Part shown: positions 1-9,638 of the stretch, piece by piece
Layout: each line of letters opens with the position of its first letter
How positions within the stretch are numbered: the first letter of the stretch is position 1
DNA from: Emiliania huxleyi CCMP1516
Lineage: Eukaryota > Haptophyta > Isochrysidales > Noelaerhabdaceae
Reading direction: 5' to 3'
DNA: 64,000 bases
NCBI RefSeq assembly: GCF_000372725.1
Contig: NW_005198966.1
Location: forward strand, 1 to 64,000
Translations under genes and position numbers: made by a program
The notes under the pieces: model-generated
Database searches by the model: none
Told to the model about the DNA's origin: nothing
Seen by the model: the letters and a program-made list of their open reading frames with translations, nothing else

Positions 1-1309
1 GGCGGCGCAGCTGTGCCGGCCAGGAGCGACCGATGGAGGTTGCGGGGTTGACGAGGGCGACTCCGGCGAGCCTACGTGCTGAATACGCCGACATGAGGGC
101 GTGAAGACGGTGGTATGCGGCGTATGCCGAGCAACGCAGGCATACAACGGAGAGGAATGCAGCGCAGTCCGTGTCCTCTCGAGTGCTGGTTGGGAGACAT
201 GAGCACGTATTCCGCTTCTCGTAGACGGTGGATACAGCGGAATACGGCTGAGTACGTGTCCTCTCGAGTGCTGGTTGGGAGACATGAGCACGTATTCCGC
301 TTCTAGGCTGGCGAGCGAGGAGGGCGGCTTGCCGTCGGCCCCCTGAGGGAGCGGGCAAGAGGGTGGGTTCGGGTACCGAGGGGTATGGGAGGGTGGGTTC
401 GGGTACCCTAAGGGAGCGGTCAAGAGGGGTCAACCACACGCGCAGAGTCGCCCACGCTGTCCTCTCAATCAGGCGCCGTGCCCCGAGACGCTTGTCCTAC
501 CGCTCCCCCCTCTGTTCGCCGACGCCCATCGCCGTCTCACGCTCTCACTTCCACCGCCGTCTCATCGCCCTTTCTCACGTCCTCACCTCTACCGCCATCC
601 ATCGCCGTCTCACGCTCTCACCTCCACCGCCATCCATCGCCGTCGCACGTTCTCACCTCTAGCACAGGAGTACGATTGGACAGTCAGTCAGTGGCTAGTC
701 GTTCGCACGTCCTAGCACGGACGAAGGCACACGCGCACGCGAGGACGCACACGGTGCCAGTGCAGGCGAGGCGGTGTGTGCGAGCTCTCAGGAGATACGC
801 ATCTATTGTAGATGCGCCTGAGCAACGCTGAGCGCGAGGACGCCGCCGAACGACTCACCGAGCAGGTAGATGGGCCGCCCCTCCTCCGCCTCGACCTCGC
901 GGGTGACGGCCTCGCGTAGCGCCTCGAAGCTGGACCGGTCGTCCGGCGGTACGGCCAGCCAGCGGACGCAGAAGTCTTCTGCGAGCCCGGGAAGCTGCCG
1001 GTGGAGCGAGTAGCCCGACAGCTCGATGCCGGGAAGGTACAGGAGGAGAGGCTTGGTCGGGTCGTCCTCGGCGGTGTGCCGCACAAACTGCGGGTCGCCG
1101 GTGACCGCAAAGTCCGCCAGCCGCGGCTCGGAGGCCATCTCCCGCCGCATCTGCGCCGTCAGGATGCTATCGCTGGCGAGCTGCAGTACCGGCGCCACGT
1201 TACGCTGAATCGGCAACGCTGCGATGTTTTGCACGCAGGGCGCTGCTGGGCGAGGGCCGAGCCGGCTAGGGGTGGCGAACGCGTGGAGCGCGGTAGTGAA
1301 GGCGAGCAT
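1..1309 (-). CDS. phytyl ester synthase-like alpha/beta hydrolase, 3' part cut by window edge
   Basis: Exons on the minus strand: 1309-818, 342-317 and 71 to beyond 1. The start at 1309 opens with a hydrophobic leader (MLAFTTALHAFATPSRLG) that looks like a signal peptide, possibly the first part of a plastid-targeting presequence. The fold is shown by an oxyanion loop (LLLYLPGIELSG), the nucleophile elbow GESFGG with its serine, and after two introns GVALVNPATSIGRSW, which is typical of plastid phytyl ester synthase/diacylglycerol acyltransferase proteins. The known role of that family is esterifying phytol or diacylglycerol in plastid lipid droplets. The acyltransferase half would lie outside the window. 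Both introns have GC donors. The second carries a MITE-like insert (72-316). Function is inferred from motifs only. Confidence 0.72.
72..316 (-). mobile_element. MITE-like introner, copy A
   Basis: This element forms the whole second intron of the hydrolase gene. Its ends are inverted repeats: CTACGTGCTGAATACG on the plus strand at 72 and its near match ending CGCTTCTAG at 309. The exon sequence gctcgccag/gctcgccgg is duplicated on both sides (9 bp, one mismatch). The GC donor lies inside the first duplicate, and the element ends in CACGTAG, which supplies the acceptor. Splicing restores SSLAGVAL in frame. The interior holds a roughly 100-bp near-tandem duplication around GTGTCCTCTCGAGTGCTGG. 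Related copies are at 12346, 27216 and 38093. Confidence 0.8.
520..662. repeat. short tandem repeats inside hydrolase intron 1
   Basis: Imperfect units built from CGCCGTCTCACGCTCTCAC and CCTCCACCGCCATCCAT repeat four to five times within the 343-817 intron. There is no sign of coding on either strand. The rest of the intron is simple CAC/GCAC-rich sequence. Confidence 0.6.
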
Positions 1310-1753
1310 TACACACACATATATATACACACACATGTGTATTGTTCTCGGCTTGTTCCGGTCGCTTGATTTCTTCCGGCCTGGTGTGCCGGTGATAGTA
1401 CTAGCACGCGCCAGTTCGCACCTGTGTCGAGCCTGTGTGCTGTGTGAGAGAGTTGTCTTGTTTAAATTCTTCCGGCCTGATGTCGGTGGCAGGACGGTGG
1501 CACTCTTACCTCGAGAACCACGTCTCGCTCACGCTGAGAAAAAATCTGAAACGGCGTGCAGCAGAGTCACCGACGAGTCGGTCCGCGTGCCTCCTCGTGT
1601 CGCGCATCGTTCTCACCCATCCATAAACTCACTTTGGCCTCACTGAAGCGATGCCTCAATCCTGAATCCTCAGATTTTCGATTAGGACGCTGCGCACCCT
1701 CTACCTGTGAGAGCGGGCGGGTCGCCGTGTGGAGGGAGCAGGTGGTGCGGGTC
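1310..1753. other. upstream region with the AATTCTTCC promoter-like module
   Basis: No supported gene lies here. The stretch contains two copies of a TTCTTCCGGCCTG motif (about 1371 and 1467) separated by text resembling the GCCAGT...GTGCTGTG module found before other genes at 13.2, 50.5 and 58.5 kb. It may hold the promoter of the minus-strand hydrolase that starts at 1309. Confidence 0.35.
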
Positions 1754-1939
1754 ATGGAGGCGGACGCCCAGGAGGCGAAGGCGGAGGCGAACGCTCGGCA
1801 GAAGGAGCGCGTCGCTGCCATCCTCGCGGGCACGGACGCTGCGGGCGCGGGCGCGGGGGTGGAGGAGGCGCTCAATTGCTGGGAGGAGGGTGCGTACGAA
1901 GCGGAGACGCTGGAGACGCTCGCCGAGTTCGGCGATTGA
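1754..1939 (+). CDS. hypothetical short alanine/glutamate-rich protein or last exon
   Basis: A 61-residue reading frame with acidic, helix-favouring composition (MEADAQEAKAEANARQKER) ends at TGA 1937-1939. The frame stays open upstream (residues VAVWREQVVRV before the Met), so this may be the final exon of a longer gene. No family is recognised. The composition is less arginine/proline-rich than the shadow frames nearby, which is the only support for coding. Confidence 0.3.
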   Translation: MEADAQEAKAEANARQKERVAAILAGTDAAGAGAGVEEALNCWEEGAYEAETLETLAEFGD

Positions 1940-2490
1940 GCGCCTCCCTCTCTCTCCGGCTGCGCGCCTGACCGGTGCGGCCTCCGAGTCGGCGTCTAGC
2001 GCGCGCGATAAGGTTTTTGCTCGCCTTCCCTGGGACCCCGTGTTGCATGTCACTGTCATCACTCGCGACGATGCGCGTGTCGAGGAAGGGATTGGTGGCG
2101 CAACGAGCGGGCTCCATGGGGGAGGGCGGATAGGTTGCCGGGAGCGATGCCGCAGAAGATGGGAACGCCTCCTCGGTTGGCGTCTCTGGCGACAGCAGCG
2201 GCACCTCACCAGCTAACGTTTCGTGCTTCCGACTACTGGCATCCACACAGAACCACAAAGTGGATTACGGTCGTAATCCGAGCGACACTTTTCCTAGCGG
2301 CGAGTCGAGCTCCTGCCTCTGGCCCCCCGTGAAGTGATAAGCTGTGTGCCGCTCCCGGTTTGGGGGAGTCTTGGGGGTGTACTTGAAGGTGGTAAAAAGA
2401 GTTTTGCATTGCAGCTTAACCGGGGGGCGTGCTGAGTAGCGTGAAAATAGATCTAGCGGCACGGCAGATATTCTCCATGTGCACCGTGAG
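1940..2490. other. no gene seen
   Basis: No supported coding sequence, RNA or repeat was found on either strand. The short frames present are arginine/proline-rich shadows. Confidence 0.4.
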
Positions 2491-2499
2491 ATGCTGCAG

Positions 2500-2643
2500 G
2501 GCCATGACCAGTGCGTCCGGCTGCTTCTCGAGGCGAGCGCGGCGGTCAACCAAGCCAAGGACGGCGCCACGCCGCTGTTCATCGCGTGCCACTACGGCCA
2601 CCTCGAGTGCGCCCAGCTGCTGCGCGACGCTGGCGCGGCGGGG
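2500..2643 (+). pseudogene. orphan ankyrin-repeat exon
   Basis: The frame from GHDQCVRLLLEASAAVN through GATPLFIACHYGHLECAQLL is one and a half canonical ankyrin repeats (TPLxxAxxxGHxxxxxLL). An AG precedes the first residue, as for an acceptor. No further repeats or start are visible, and the frame turns to arginine-rich text after DAGAAGHPP. It may be an isolated exon or a fragment of an ankyrin gene. It is not closely related to the 47-54 kb ankyrin genes. Confidence 0.4.
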
Positions 2644-2962
2644 CACCCACCAACGACAGATGTCCGACGGCGCCGACGCCTGCCAAGCCCTTGCTCTCGC
2701 GGCTTCTCTCACCTTTCGCCGTAACTAACTCCGATGTTTGTTATGGGAACACGGGAACACGGGATGGGCGAGCGAGGGTGGTGGCGTCCCCGTCGGGCTG
2801 TCCGCCGCCGCAGCCCTGGCCCCAGGGTTTAGGACTTTTTTGACGGCCGCGAGCCCGTCCCCCCCCACGGCAAGCTCGTCCCCCCCTTATTATGTGGGAT
2901 CCCTAATCGTAATCGATGTTCGATGGCATCGTGGACGTCTACGCCGGCGCATTGTCTCTGGC

Positions 2963-4066
2963 ATGCGGCTGATCCACAGCAACGCGGTGGGCCGGCGCGG
3001 AGTGCTGCACTCATTAGCCCTTCTGACGCTGGTGTGCGGTGCGACTTCGTCTACTGCCGCGTCATCCTCTAGTGCTGCATCCGCCAGTGGGGCCTCCTCG
3101 GCCGCTGCTGCAGCGGCCGCTGCAAGCGGGGGAGGGAGGGGTGGCAGCAGCTCGTCTGCCTCCTCGTCATCAGCCACCGGAGTTGTGGAGGGACACCTCA
3201 CGAGTCCACCTCCACCACCCCCGCCGCCGATTCCGCAATCGGCATCGCCGCCCCCGATCACACACCCGCTGCTTGCGCCGCCACCGCTTCCGATCCGACC
3301 CGCTGCTTGCTTGGAGCCGGCGGGATTTGTGCCAACATGTGAGCAGGCGCACGGCTTTGGTCTTTGCGAACACTCCTCTGACAATCATCACTTTGAAGAG
3401 CAGGTTGCACTGGTGAAAGAGACGTGCCCCAGCACCTGCGAGGCCGACATCCAGTTCAGCTCCCATCCGACTTTTCTGCCCCTCGGTAAGGCGAGCGATT
3501 ATCAGCGCGCGGTGCCGTCCAGCGTGCACGACCTGATCTGTACGATCTGCGCCGCCAGTCCAGACCTGGACTGCTGTCACAACCACCCGCACAGGCGGCG
3601 GGCGCGAGTACTGAACGAGGCGTGCATCCGGGCCGCAGCACAACCGCCGCCGCCGGTGTTGTCTCCGCCGCCGGCGCCACCCCCGCTGAGCCCAGGCTGC
3701 ATCGAGCTCGAGCTGCCGTGGAAGACGTTCCCTTTTCCGACAGACCTGGCGACAACAGGCCGGAACGGCTGGCGCAGGAAAGGGACGGTCTCTTACCTCG
3801 ACTTGGAAGCGGGCTCGCCGACGAGCTGCGGGTCAGGGTACTTTTGGGGTGTGGGCGGGTCGGCTGCGTGCGAGTACGCCTTGTGCCCCGACGGCACGCG
3901 CTACAACAATGTTGCCGACCAACCGACCTACGGAGCGGCAGCTCGGTGGCCGGAGGACTGCCCGTGCATTCACTACCCGCCGCCGTCGTCGCCGCCCCCG
4001 TTCACCTGCGTAAGCAGGATTTTGGAAGGACGATCAGGGGGACAGGTGGGGCTCTCCTGCTCCTGA
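2963..4066 (+). CDS. secreted proline-rich protein with ShK-like cysteine domain
   Basis: The Met at 2963 begins a leader with a hydrophobic core (VLHSLALLTLVCGATSS), read as a signal peptide. A serine/alanine/glycine linker and a run of prolines ([13 protein letters not shown]) follow, like the hydroxyproline-rich rods of pherophorin-type algal matrix proteins. About residues 115-160 resemble a ShK toxin-like domain (cysteines in CLEPAG...GLCEH...CPSTC). Two further cysteine-rich segments are separated by PPPP linkers. At 4009/4010 the frame meets TGC|GTAAGC, a good donor, so the stop at 4064-4066 may be inside an intron and the true C-terminus unknown. Likely extracellular or cell-surface. 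No enzymatic role can be claimed. Confidence 0.65.
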   Translation: MRLIHSNAVGRRGVLHSLALLTLVCGATSSTAASSSSAASASGASSAAAAAAAASGGGRGGSSSSASSSSATGVVEGHLTSPPPPPPPPIPQSASPPPITHPLLAPPPLPIRPAACLEPAGFVPTCEQAHGFGLCEHSSDNHHFEEQVALVKETCPSTCEADIQFSSHPTFLPLGKASDYQRAVPSSVHDLICTICAASPDLDCCHNHPHRRRARVLNEACIRAAAQPPPPVLSPPPAPPPLSPGCIELELPWKTFPFPTDLATTGRNGWRRKGTVSYLDLEAGSPTSCGSGYFWGVGGSAACEYALCPDGTRYNNVADQPTYGAAARWPEDCPCIHYPPPSSPPPFTCVSRILEGRSGGQVGLSCS

Positions 4067-4307
4067 CAAGGGACCTACCTACGCAAATTTAGGCGCGAAC
4101 TTTTTTCTCGTCCTGTCACTTCCCACGGCCTGTATAAGGTTACACCAATCCTCGCTACCCAACGCGGCCAAAGGATATCCACCTCGAGAACCTCGAGAGA
4201 GGGCGTAGACGCCCTGCCTGTACCCCCCTAGCTAGGTACCCCCCATCGCTCCGTCGTGGTTGACAGCTCCGTCGTGGTCGACAGCTCCATCTTCGGGACT
4301 GCAGCAC
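4067..4307. other. intergenic, no gene seen
   Basis: This short spacer precedes the isomerase-oxygenase fusion. It holds small direct repeats such as CTCGAGAACCTCGAGAG and GACAGCTCCGTCGTGGT. No further exon was recognised. Confidence 0.3.
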
Positions 4308-6975
4308 ATGCAGCTCTCCATCTTTGTCGCCACCTGGGGCCGCACGGCGATGATCCGCTCCAGGGGCATCGCCAGCTTTCTCGACGAGCTATCCGCTCGC
4401 GGTTTTGCAGGGGTCGAGGCGACCGCAGAGGAGCTCGGAGCCTCTCTGAAGGAGCGGGTCGAGTACTGCCGCCTCCTCCAAGCGAGAGGGCTGAGGTTAA
4501 TATACGCCGCCTACACGAGCTGGCTCGGCTACGAGGGCGCGCACCCGGGATTCACCACGCCGCCGGAGCACCTGGCGGCGCTGGATGCGGAGCTGGCCAA
4601 GGCGGCAGAGCTCGAGGCGGCGGCGCCTGGGACCCTCGCTCACATCAACATCCACGGCGGCTGCGACTCGTTTGACGAGGCGCAGGCGGACGAGTACTAC
4701 AGCGGGGCCCTCCCACGGATCGACGCCTTCCTCGCGACACACGCCCACCTGTCGACCGGCGCCCGCAGCGGCGTCTCGCACGAGTCGCACCGAGGCCGGC
4801 CCCTCTTCCACCCGACGCCGACGCGCCGGCTGCTGGCCAAGCACGGGCGCGACCGGCTGAAGCTGACGCTGGATGTGTCCCACTGGCACGTCTCTAGCGA
4901 GCGGATCGTCGGGTTTGCGCCTACCACCAACAGGCCCGACCCGGAGGCTCTGCCAGTTGTGAGCGTGAGCAGCGTCTCTTCACACCTCTAGCTGTGAACA
5001 GGCCCGACCCGGAGGCTCTGCCAGCTGTGAGCGTGAGCAGCGTCTCTTCACACCTCTAGCTGTGAACAGGCCCGACCCGGAGGCTCTGCCAGCTGTGAGC
5101 GTGAGCAGCGTCTCTTCACACCTCTAGCCGTGAACAGGCCCGACCCCGAGGCGCTCGGCGCGGCGAACGTGGAGTGGGGCGCGGCCGAGGCCGCGCTGGC
5201 GGAGGCGGCGAGGAGGGAGGAGGAGGTTCCTCCCGGTGTGGCGGCAGAGAGGCGCTGGCTGCACGGGGAGGCGTACCTCGCCGTCGAGCACGTCCACGCA
5301 CGCATCGGCAGCGGGCAAAGCGCGCAGACGCCCCCGGGCGAAGACGCGGACTGGAACGCGGTGCGGCGGACCGAGATGTAGCCGCGACGTAGCCACAAGA
5401 GCAGGCAGAACGGTCTGGGTCACGCAGGACAGCCGAGAAGTGCGTCCAGCCGGACTGTCTGCAGCGCGGTGCGCCCAGGCCGAGCAGTCTCTCTTCCCAC
5501 GTCAGCGCCGTGAACAGGTGCGCGCGCACGTCGCGATGTGGAGGACGGTCTGGGGCAACCTCTCCGCCTCGGGGGCGAGAGAGGCGATCGTGACGCCCGA
5601 GTACGGGCCTGGCTACTTCACGGGCCAGAGCTGCGTCACCAAGGAGTGGTCCCCCGAGGCGCTGTGGGCGCAGACCCTCGCCGCTTCGGCGCACCTGCGA
5701 GAGGAGTTTGCGGCGTGGGAGGCTGGCCGCCCACCGACCGGCCAGGGGCCCTCGCCCGCCCTCGCGGACCTCCCCGCCCCTCCCCCTCCCCTCCCCGCAC
5801 GCGTCTGCACCCTCCCCACCATCGACGTGTCGCGCTTCGTGGCTGGCGGCGCCGCCGAGCGGGCGAGCCTGGCCGAGGAGTGGAAGGTGTCCGTGACATG
5901 TCCGTGACATGTCCGTGACGTGTCCCGTAGGCGAGCCTGGCCGAGGAGTGGGACGCCGCCTTCTCGGGCGTCGGCTTCTGCCAGCTCGTCGGGTACGAGT
6001 CCCTCCTCCCCGCCTCCGCCATCGCCGCGCTGCGCGAGGCAGCGACCGTCTTCTTCGAGACCGAGTCGCGCGAGGTGAAGATGCGCTCGCACATCGACGG
6101 GCTCCTCGGCTATTTGGCCATCGGCGAGGAGAATGTCGCCGCCACCGTCGGCGCTGCCAACCGGGTGGCGGATAAGGTCGAGGGCCTCAACTTCTCGGGC
6201 TACGGAAGCGAGCTCAACGGCTCGCGAGGCTGGCGGTCGCGCGACCCGTGCGAGGTGCCTTGGCTCGAGGAGCCCTTCGCGCGCGCGCTGCCCGAACGGT
6301 TCCGGCAAGCGGCGGCGGAGTACTGGAAGGCGGCGACGGCGCTGATGCACGTCCTGCTCGAGCTCTCCGCGCTCGCGCTCGGGCTCGAGGCGAGCCACTT
6401 TGGTCCCTACTATGCTGAGCCCGGCTGCACGCTTCGCCTCGCGTACTACCCTCCCGGCCCGGGCGAGGAGGGGCAGCTGCGGTATGGCGAGCACACCGAC
6501 TACGAGGGCTTCACCATCCTGCAGCGGCCCGTGGAGGGGGGCGGCGAGGGCAACGGCGGGCTCGAGGTGCAGCACCCGTCCGCTAGGCTGCTGGCCAGGA
6601 CGTGTCCACTGACATGTCCACCGACATGTCCGGGTCCGACAGGTGCAAGACCCGCGCACGGGCTCCTGGGCGGGGGTCCCCTCGCTGCCCGACACGCTGA
6701 CCATCAACATCGGCGACCTGATGGCGCGCTGGACGAACGACCGCTGGCGAGCGACGAGGCACCGCGTGCCGGCGCCTACCGCGGGCAGCGCCGCCGCCGC
6801 GTGCGGCCGGTTGAGCTTGGTGTACTTCACCGGCCCCAACCCGAGTATGCCGGTGCATTGCCTGCCGTCAGCCAAGTGCGACTGCGAGAATCCGAAGTAC
6901 CCGTCGATCACGCTCGAGGAGAATGTGCAGGCCAAGTTGCTCGCCGCACAGCGCGGCGCCGCCGACGGCGCGTGA
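4308..6975 (+). CDS. xylose-isomerase-like TIM barrel fused to 2OG-Fe(II) oxygenase
   Basis: Exons 4308-4933, 5138-5360, 5518-5862, 5931-6566 and 6643-6975 join in frame to about 720 residues. Residues 1 to about 340 look like the sugar phosphate isomerase/epimerase TIM barrel (AHINIHGG, LDVSHWHV, EHVHARIG). From about 384 (LPTIDVSRF) an isopenicillin-N-synthase-like dioxygenase follows. The iron motif is HxD in GEHTDYEG, with the distal His in TRHRVP and the 2-oxoglutarate Arg in the RLSLVYF segment. No stop or promoter separates the halves, and exon 3 spans the junction. Introns 1 and 3 use GC donors and introns 2 and 4 use GT; duplications of exon sequence bracket them. Intron 3 could also be read with a GT donor at 5887, adding eight residues. 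Substrates are unknown. Confidence 0.82.
4934..5137 (+). repeat. intron made of three 68-bp tandem units
   Basis: The first intron of the fusion gene is exactly 204 bp, three copies of a 68-bp unit starting GCCCGACCCGGAGGCTCTG and ending in AGCTGTGAACAG. The exon after the intron begins with the same bases (GCCCGACCCCGAGGC), so each unit carries a copy of the exon start and its own potential GC donor and AG acceptor. Only removal of all three restores TNRPDPEALG without repetition. Confidence 0.85.
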
Positions 6976-7245
6976 GGGCTGGATGCGGGTGTGGCGGGTC
7001 GCGGGTGCACACTATGTACTATAAGTTGTGACGAGACGTATCTCGTTTTACCAGTAGCCACTAGCCAGGCGTCTGGTTATTGTGTACCAGCTTTGCGGTA
7101 CGGGGCGTAAAGCCGCACGAATACACTGATTTCGAGCCGTATATTCTCACGGAAAAAACAGACGCGTCTGAGAGCGATGATCTTGTTCAATGCCACATTT
7201 TTTGCTATGTGCTTTTACTGCTAACGCTCTCGCCGCTCGGTCTCA
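6976..7245. other. spacer between convergent genes
   Basis: No gene was found. The stretch is less GC-rich than its surroundings and holds the 3' ends of the fusion gene (+) and the monooxygenase (-). No AATAAA signal is evident. Confidence 0.3.
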
Positions 7246-9057
7246 TCAGTCGGGCTTGGCATGCGGCCGGCGGAACTCCATCGCCGAGTCGACCAGCGCC
7301 CCATGGCGGATGGAGAGCAAGTCGGAGACATAGTACATGCGCGGACACCACGGCCACGCCTCGCCTCGCTTGGGCAGCTCGTCGATCGACCGCTGAATGT
7401 AGCCGGCCCCGAAGTCGAGCAAGTCGTGCCGCTCCATCGCCGGGTCGAGCGGTCGGCGCGCGGGACCTGACCGAGGGTTGGGCGGAGGCAACTTGGAGGC
7501 AGCTAGGGTGATAGAAGGTACAGAGGTCGGTGTCGTGCAGTCTCTTGCTCAACACATGCACATGCACATGTACATGTACATGTTGTTGTTGTTGAGCCGC
7601 TCGCGTCCATGAAGTTGAGGATGCGGCACACATACTCAGAGACGATGTTGTCCCTCACAGAGCGCGTGGCGTGAAGAGGAGCTCCAGCGGACTGGAGGCA
7701 GGGGCTTGGAGGGCTTTGGCACCGGGGGGAGGGGAGGGGGAGGAGGGGGGGGGGGGGGGGGCTTGGCGCCCCCTGTGTCCACGAGGAGTTGATGTAGCCG
7801 ATGGTGAACGCGCTGTTCGGCACTCCGCTCAGCATCATGCCCTTGTACGCCATCCGCTCGGAGAAGGCGACGGGCTCGCCGTCGACGACGAGCTCCGCGC
7901 CTGTTGACAGCAGTCGCGCCTCAGAGGTGTCTGCCTTCACCCTCCGCAGTCTTGACGGCCCAAGCAGCCGCGCCGCCCATCACTTGGAGCGCGTGAAGCC
8001 GGTCGCAGTGACGACGAGGTCCGCCTTCAGCTCCTCGCCCGAGGAGAGGAGCACCTGCTCGCAATCTCATTCCGGTTAGTTTGCCGATGACAAGAGCAGA
8101 GGTGCTTGCACCATACAGATTGAGCGCGGCAGTGAACGGCGCACACCCCGGTCGCGGTGAAGCGTTCGACGGTGTCGGTGACGACGGAAGCGCGGCCGGA
8201 GCTGAGGGCGGCGAAGAGGTCGCCTGGGGGGAGGTCAAGGCTGCGTTGTGTGGGGTTCGAGTGTGGGGTTCTTCGAACTGGGGGGGGGGGGGTGCTTTAC
8301 CGTCCGGGACGACGCACAGCCGCTGGTCCCACGGGTCGTACCTACCAACGCCGAGACGCTGCATGCCGAGATGCGACGATGCGGGGGCACAACAGGTGCC
8401 GCGCAAAAGCAACCTCGGCTTGAAGTGCACGTCGACGGCGAAACCGTCGGGCAGCCTCGCCTGTGCGACGTTGCGCACAACACTGCTGCGTTGCTCGCTA
8501 CGCTGCTATGTTGGGTAGTTGCGCAACACTGCCTAGAGCACTGCTACTCTACTCTACCGTCTCTACTCTTACTACCTTCGCCCAGCGGCGGAGGAGGCCC
8601 CTCACGAGCTGCGGGCACCTGCGCAGCATGCGCCAGGTGGAGCGGCGTTGGGGTTGGCGGCGGGGGAGTGCGCCAGGCGGGGGGAGGGAGGCACCTCTGC
8701 GCCATCCAGTAGATGAGCATGGCCTGTCACGCCGGTTATGTCCCTCCTTTGTCTCCGTCATGTCTCCATTATGTCTCCTTAATATATGTCACCATATTGA
8801 CTGGCGGCACCTTTGTTCATAACGGAGAGGCTCTCTGCACGTCTGCGGCGCACCCGCCCGGCGAAGTCGTCAATGCCGAGAAAGGGTGGCGTGTGGCCTC
8901 TGTCGTACTTGTAGTACCCGCTGCACACGAAGAGGACGCGGGCCGTGAACTTGACCTGGCCGGTCGACCCATCCCGCTCTGCCCACACCGTCCACCGCTC
9001 CTCGGCGCTCGACCACTCGTGAGGTCGGCCACGGTGACAGCATCACTCTCACACGCG
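7246..9057 (-). CDS. flavin-containing (Baeyer-Villiger type) monooxygenase, incomplete
   Basis: Segments on the minus strand read in family order: [34 protein letters not shown] (about 8990-8850), IYWMAQ and [15 protein letters not shown] (8720-8590), [16 protein letters not shown] with [13 protein letters not shown] (8470-8320), [15 protein letters not shown] (8235-8157), [10 protein letters not shown] (8040-7990), [16 protein letters not shown] to GYINSSWT (7900-7793), [14 protein letters not shown] (7660-7610), and [14 protein letters not shown] to the stop at 7246. These match flavin monooxygenases acting on cyclic ketones or similar substrates. The N-terminal FAD glycine motif and the NADPH GxGxxG segment, expected between the GYYKY and IYWMAQ pieces, were not found. 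The gene is therefore either decayed or misassembled, or its first exons lie unrecognised. Exon borders are approximate. Confidence 0.6.
7741..7761. repeat. G homopolymer run in monooxygenase intron
   Basis: A run of about 20 G with one break lies inside an intron of the minus-strand monooxygenase. Similar G or C runs occur at 8281, 31298, 32657, 54860 and 58326. They are prone to sequencing error. Confidence 0.7.
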
Positions 9058-9192
9058 GCGTTCCTCCGAGTCGGACTGAGCCGCAGCCTACCACCCCGCC
9101 GCTCGAGCTCGTATTCACTCTCTGCTGGCGCTGCACCAAGGCATCGATGCTCGCGCTGGTCACCGAGATGCGTAACCTCGCAAATATATAAG

Positions 9193-9405
9193 ATGGAGCG
9201 CAACACAAAGGTCAACCAACTTGGACAGCTGGCGTTCGAGATCTTGCCGAGCATTCTGAACGACGGCTATGTTGATTCGCGCGACATTGAGGCGCTCCGC
9301 AATCAGAAGGGTGTCGGCGAGTGGAGCGTGGAGCCGCTCCAGCAGCTCCGCGACACGGGCGCGTGCTCCTACCTCATGGCGCTGCGGGCTCGGCGGCGGC
9401 AGTAG
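9193..9405 (+). CDS. hypothetical 70-residue protein
   Basis: A short frame from ATG 9193 to TAG 9403-9405 has balanced, coding-like composition (LGQLAFEILPSILNDGY, DSRDIEALRNQKGVGEW), unlike the arginine-rich shadow frames around it. The frame is open upstream, so it may be the last exon of a longer gene. No family is recognised. Confidence 0.35.
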   Translation: MERNTKVNQLGQLAFEILPSILNDGYVDSRDIEALRNQKGVGEWSVEPLQQLRDTGACSYLMALRARRRQ

Positions 9406-9417
9406 AGGGAGGGGCCG

Positions 9418-9525
9418 AGGGACCATACCCCCCCACCCCTGTCGATGCCTAGTCTTGGGCGGTCAGGGCCATACCCCCCCACCCTGTCGAGGGCTAGTCT
9501 TGGGCGGTCAAGGCCATACCCCCCC
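9418..9525. repeat. two to three copies of a CCATACCCCCC unit
   Basis: The phrases CTAGTCTTGGGCGGTCA and GGCCATACCCCCCCACC repeat in tandem directly upstream of the L2HGDH-like gene. The segment ends in AAAAAGTTGGAA at about 9530. A close match to that phrase (AAAAAGTTGGAACCCA) lies at 47881, just before the Met of the ankyrin-RING gene. Confidence 0.6.
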
Positions 9526-9638
9526 TGCAAAAAGTTGGAATCCACTCGAGTATTTTCATCAGTCCTGCGCAAGCTCCCGCCGGACCTGCCTCACCGCTGC
9601 GTTGCCGGCGTCGCGCGCCCTCCCGGCGGTCCGCATAT

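Noticed and set aside
5613-7061. A 482-codon minus frame opposite the isomerase-oxygenase gene.
   Set aside because: It overlaps clear oxygenase motifs on the plus strand and crosses its introns. It is a shadow frame.
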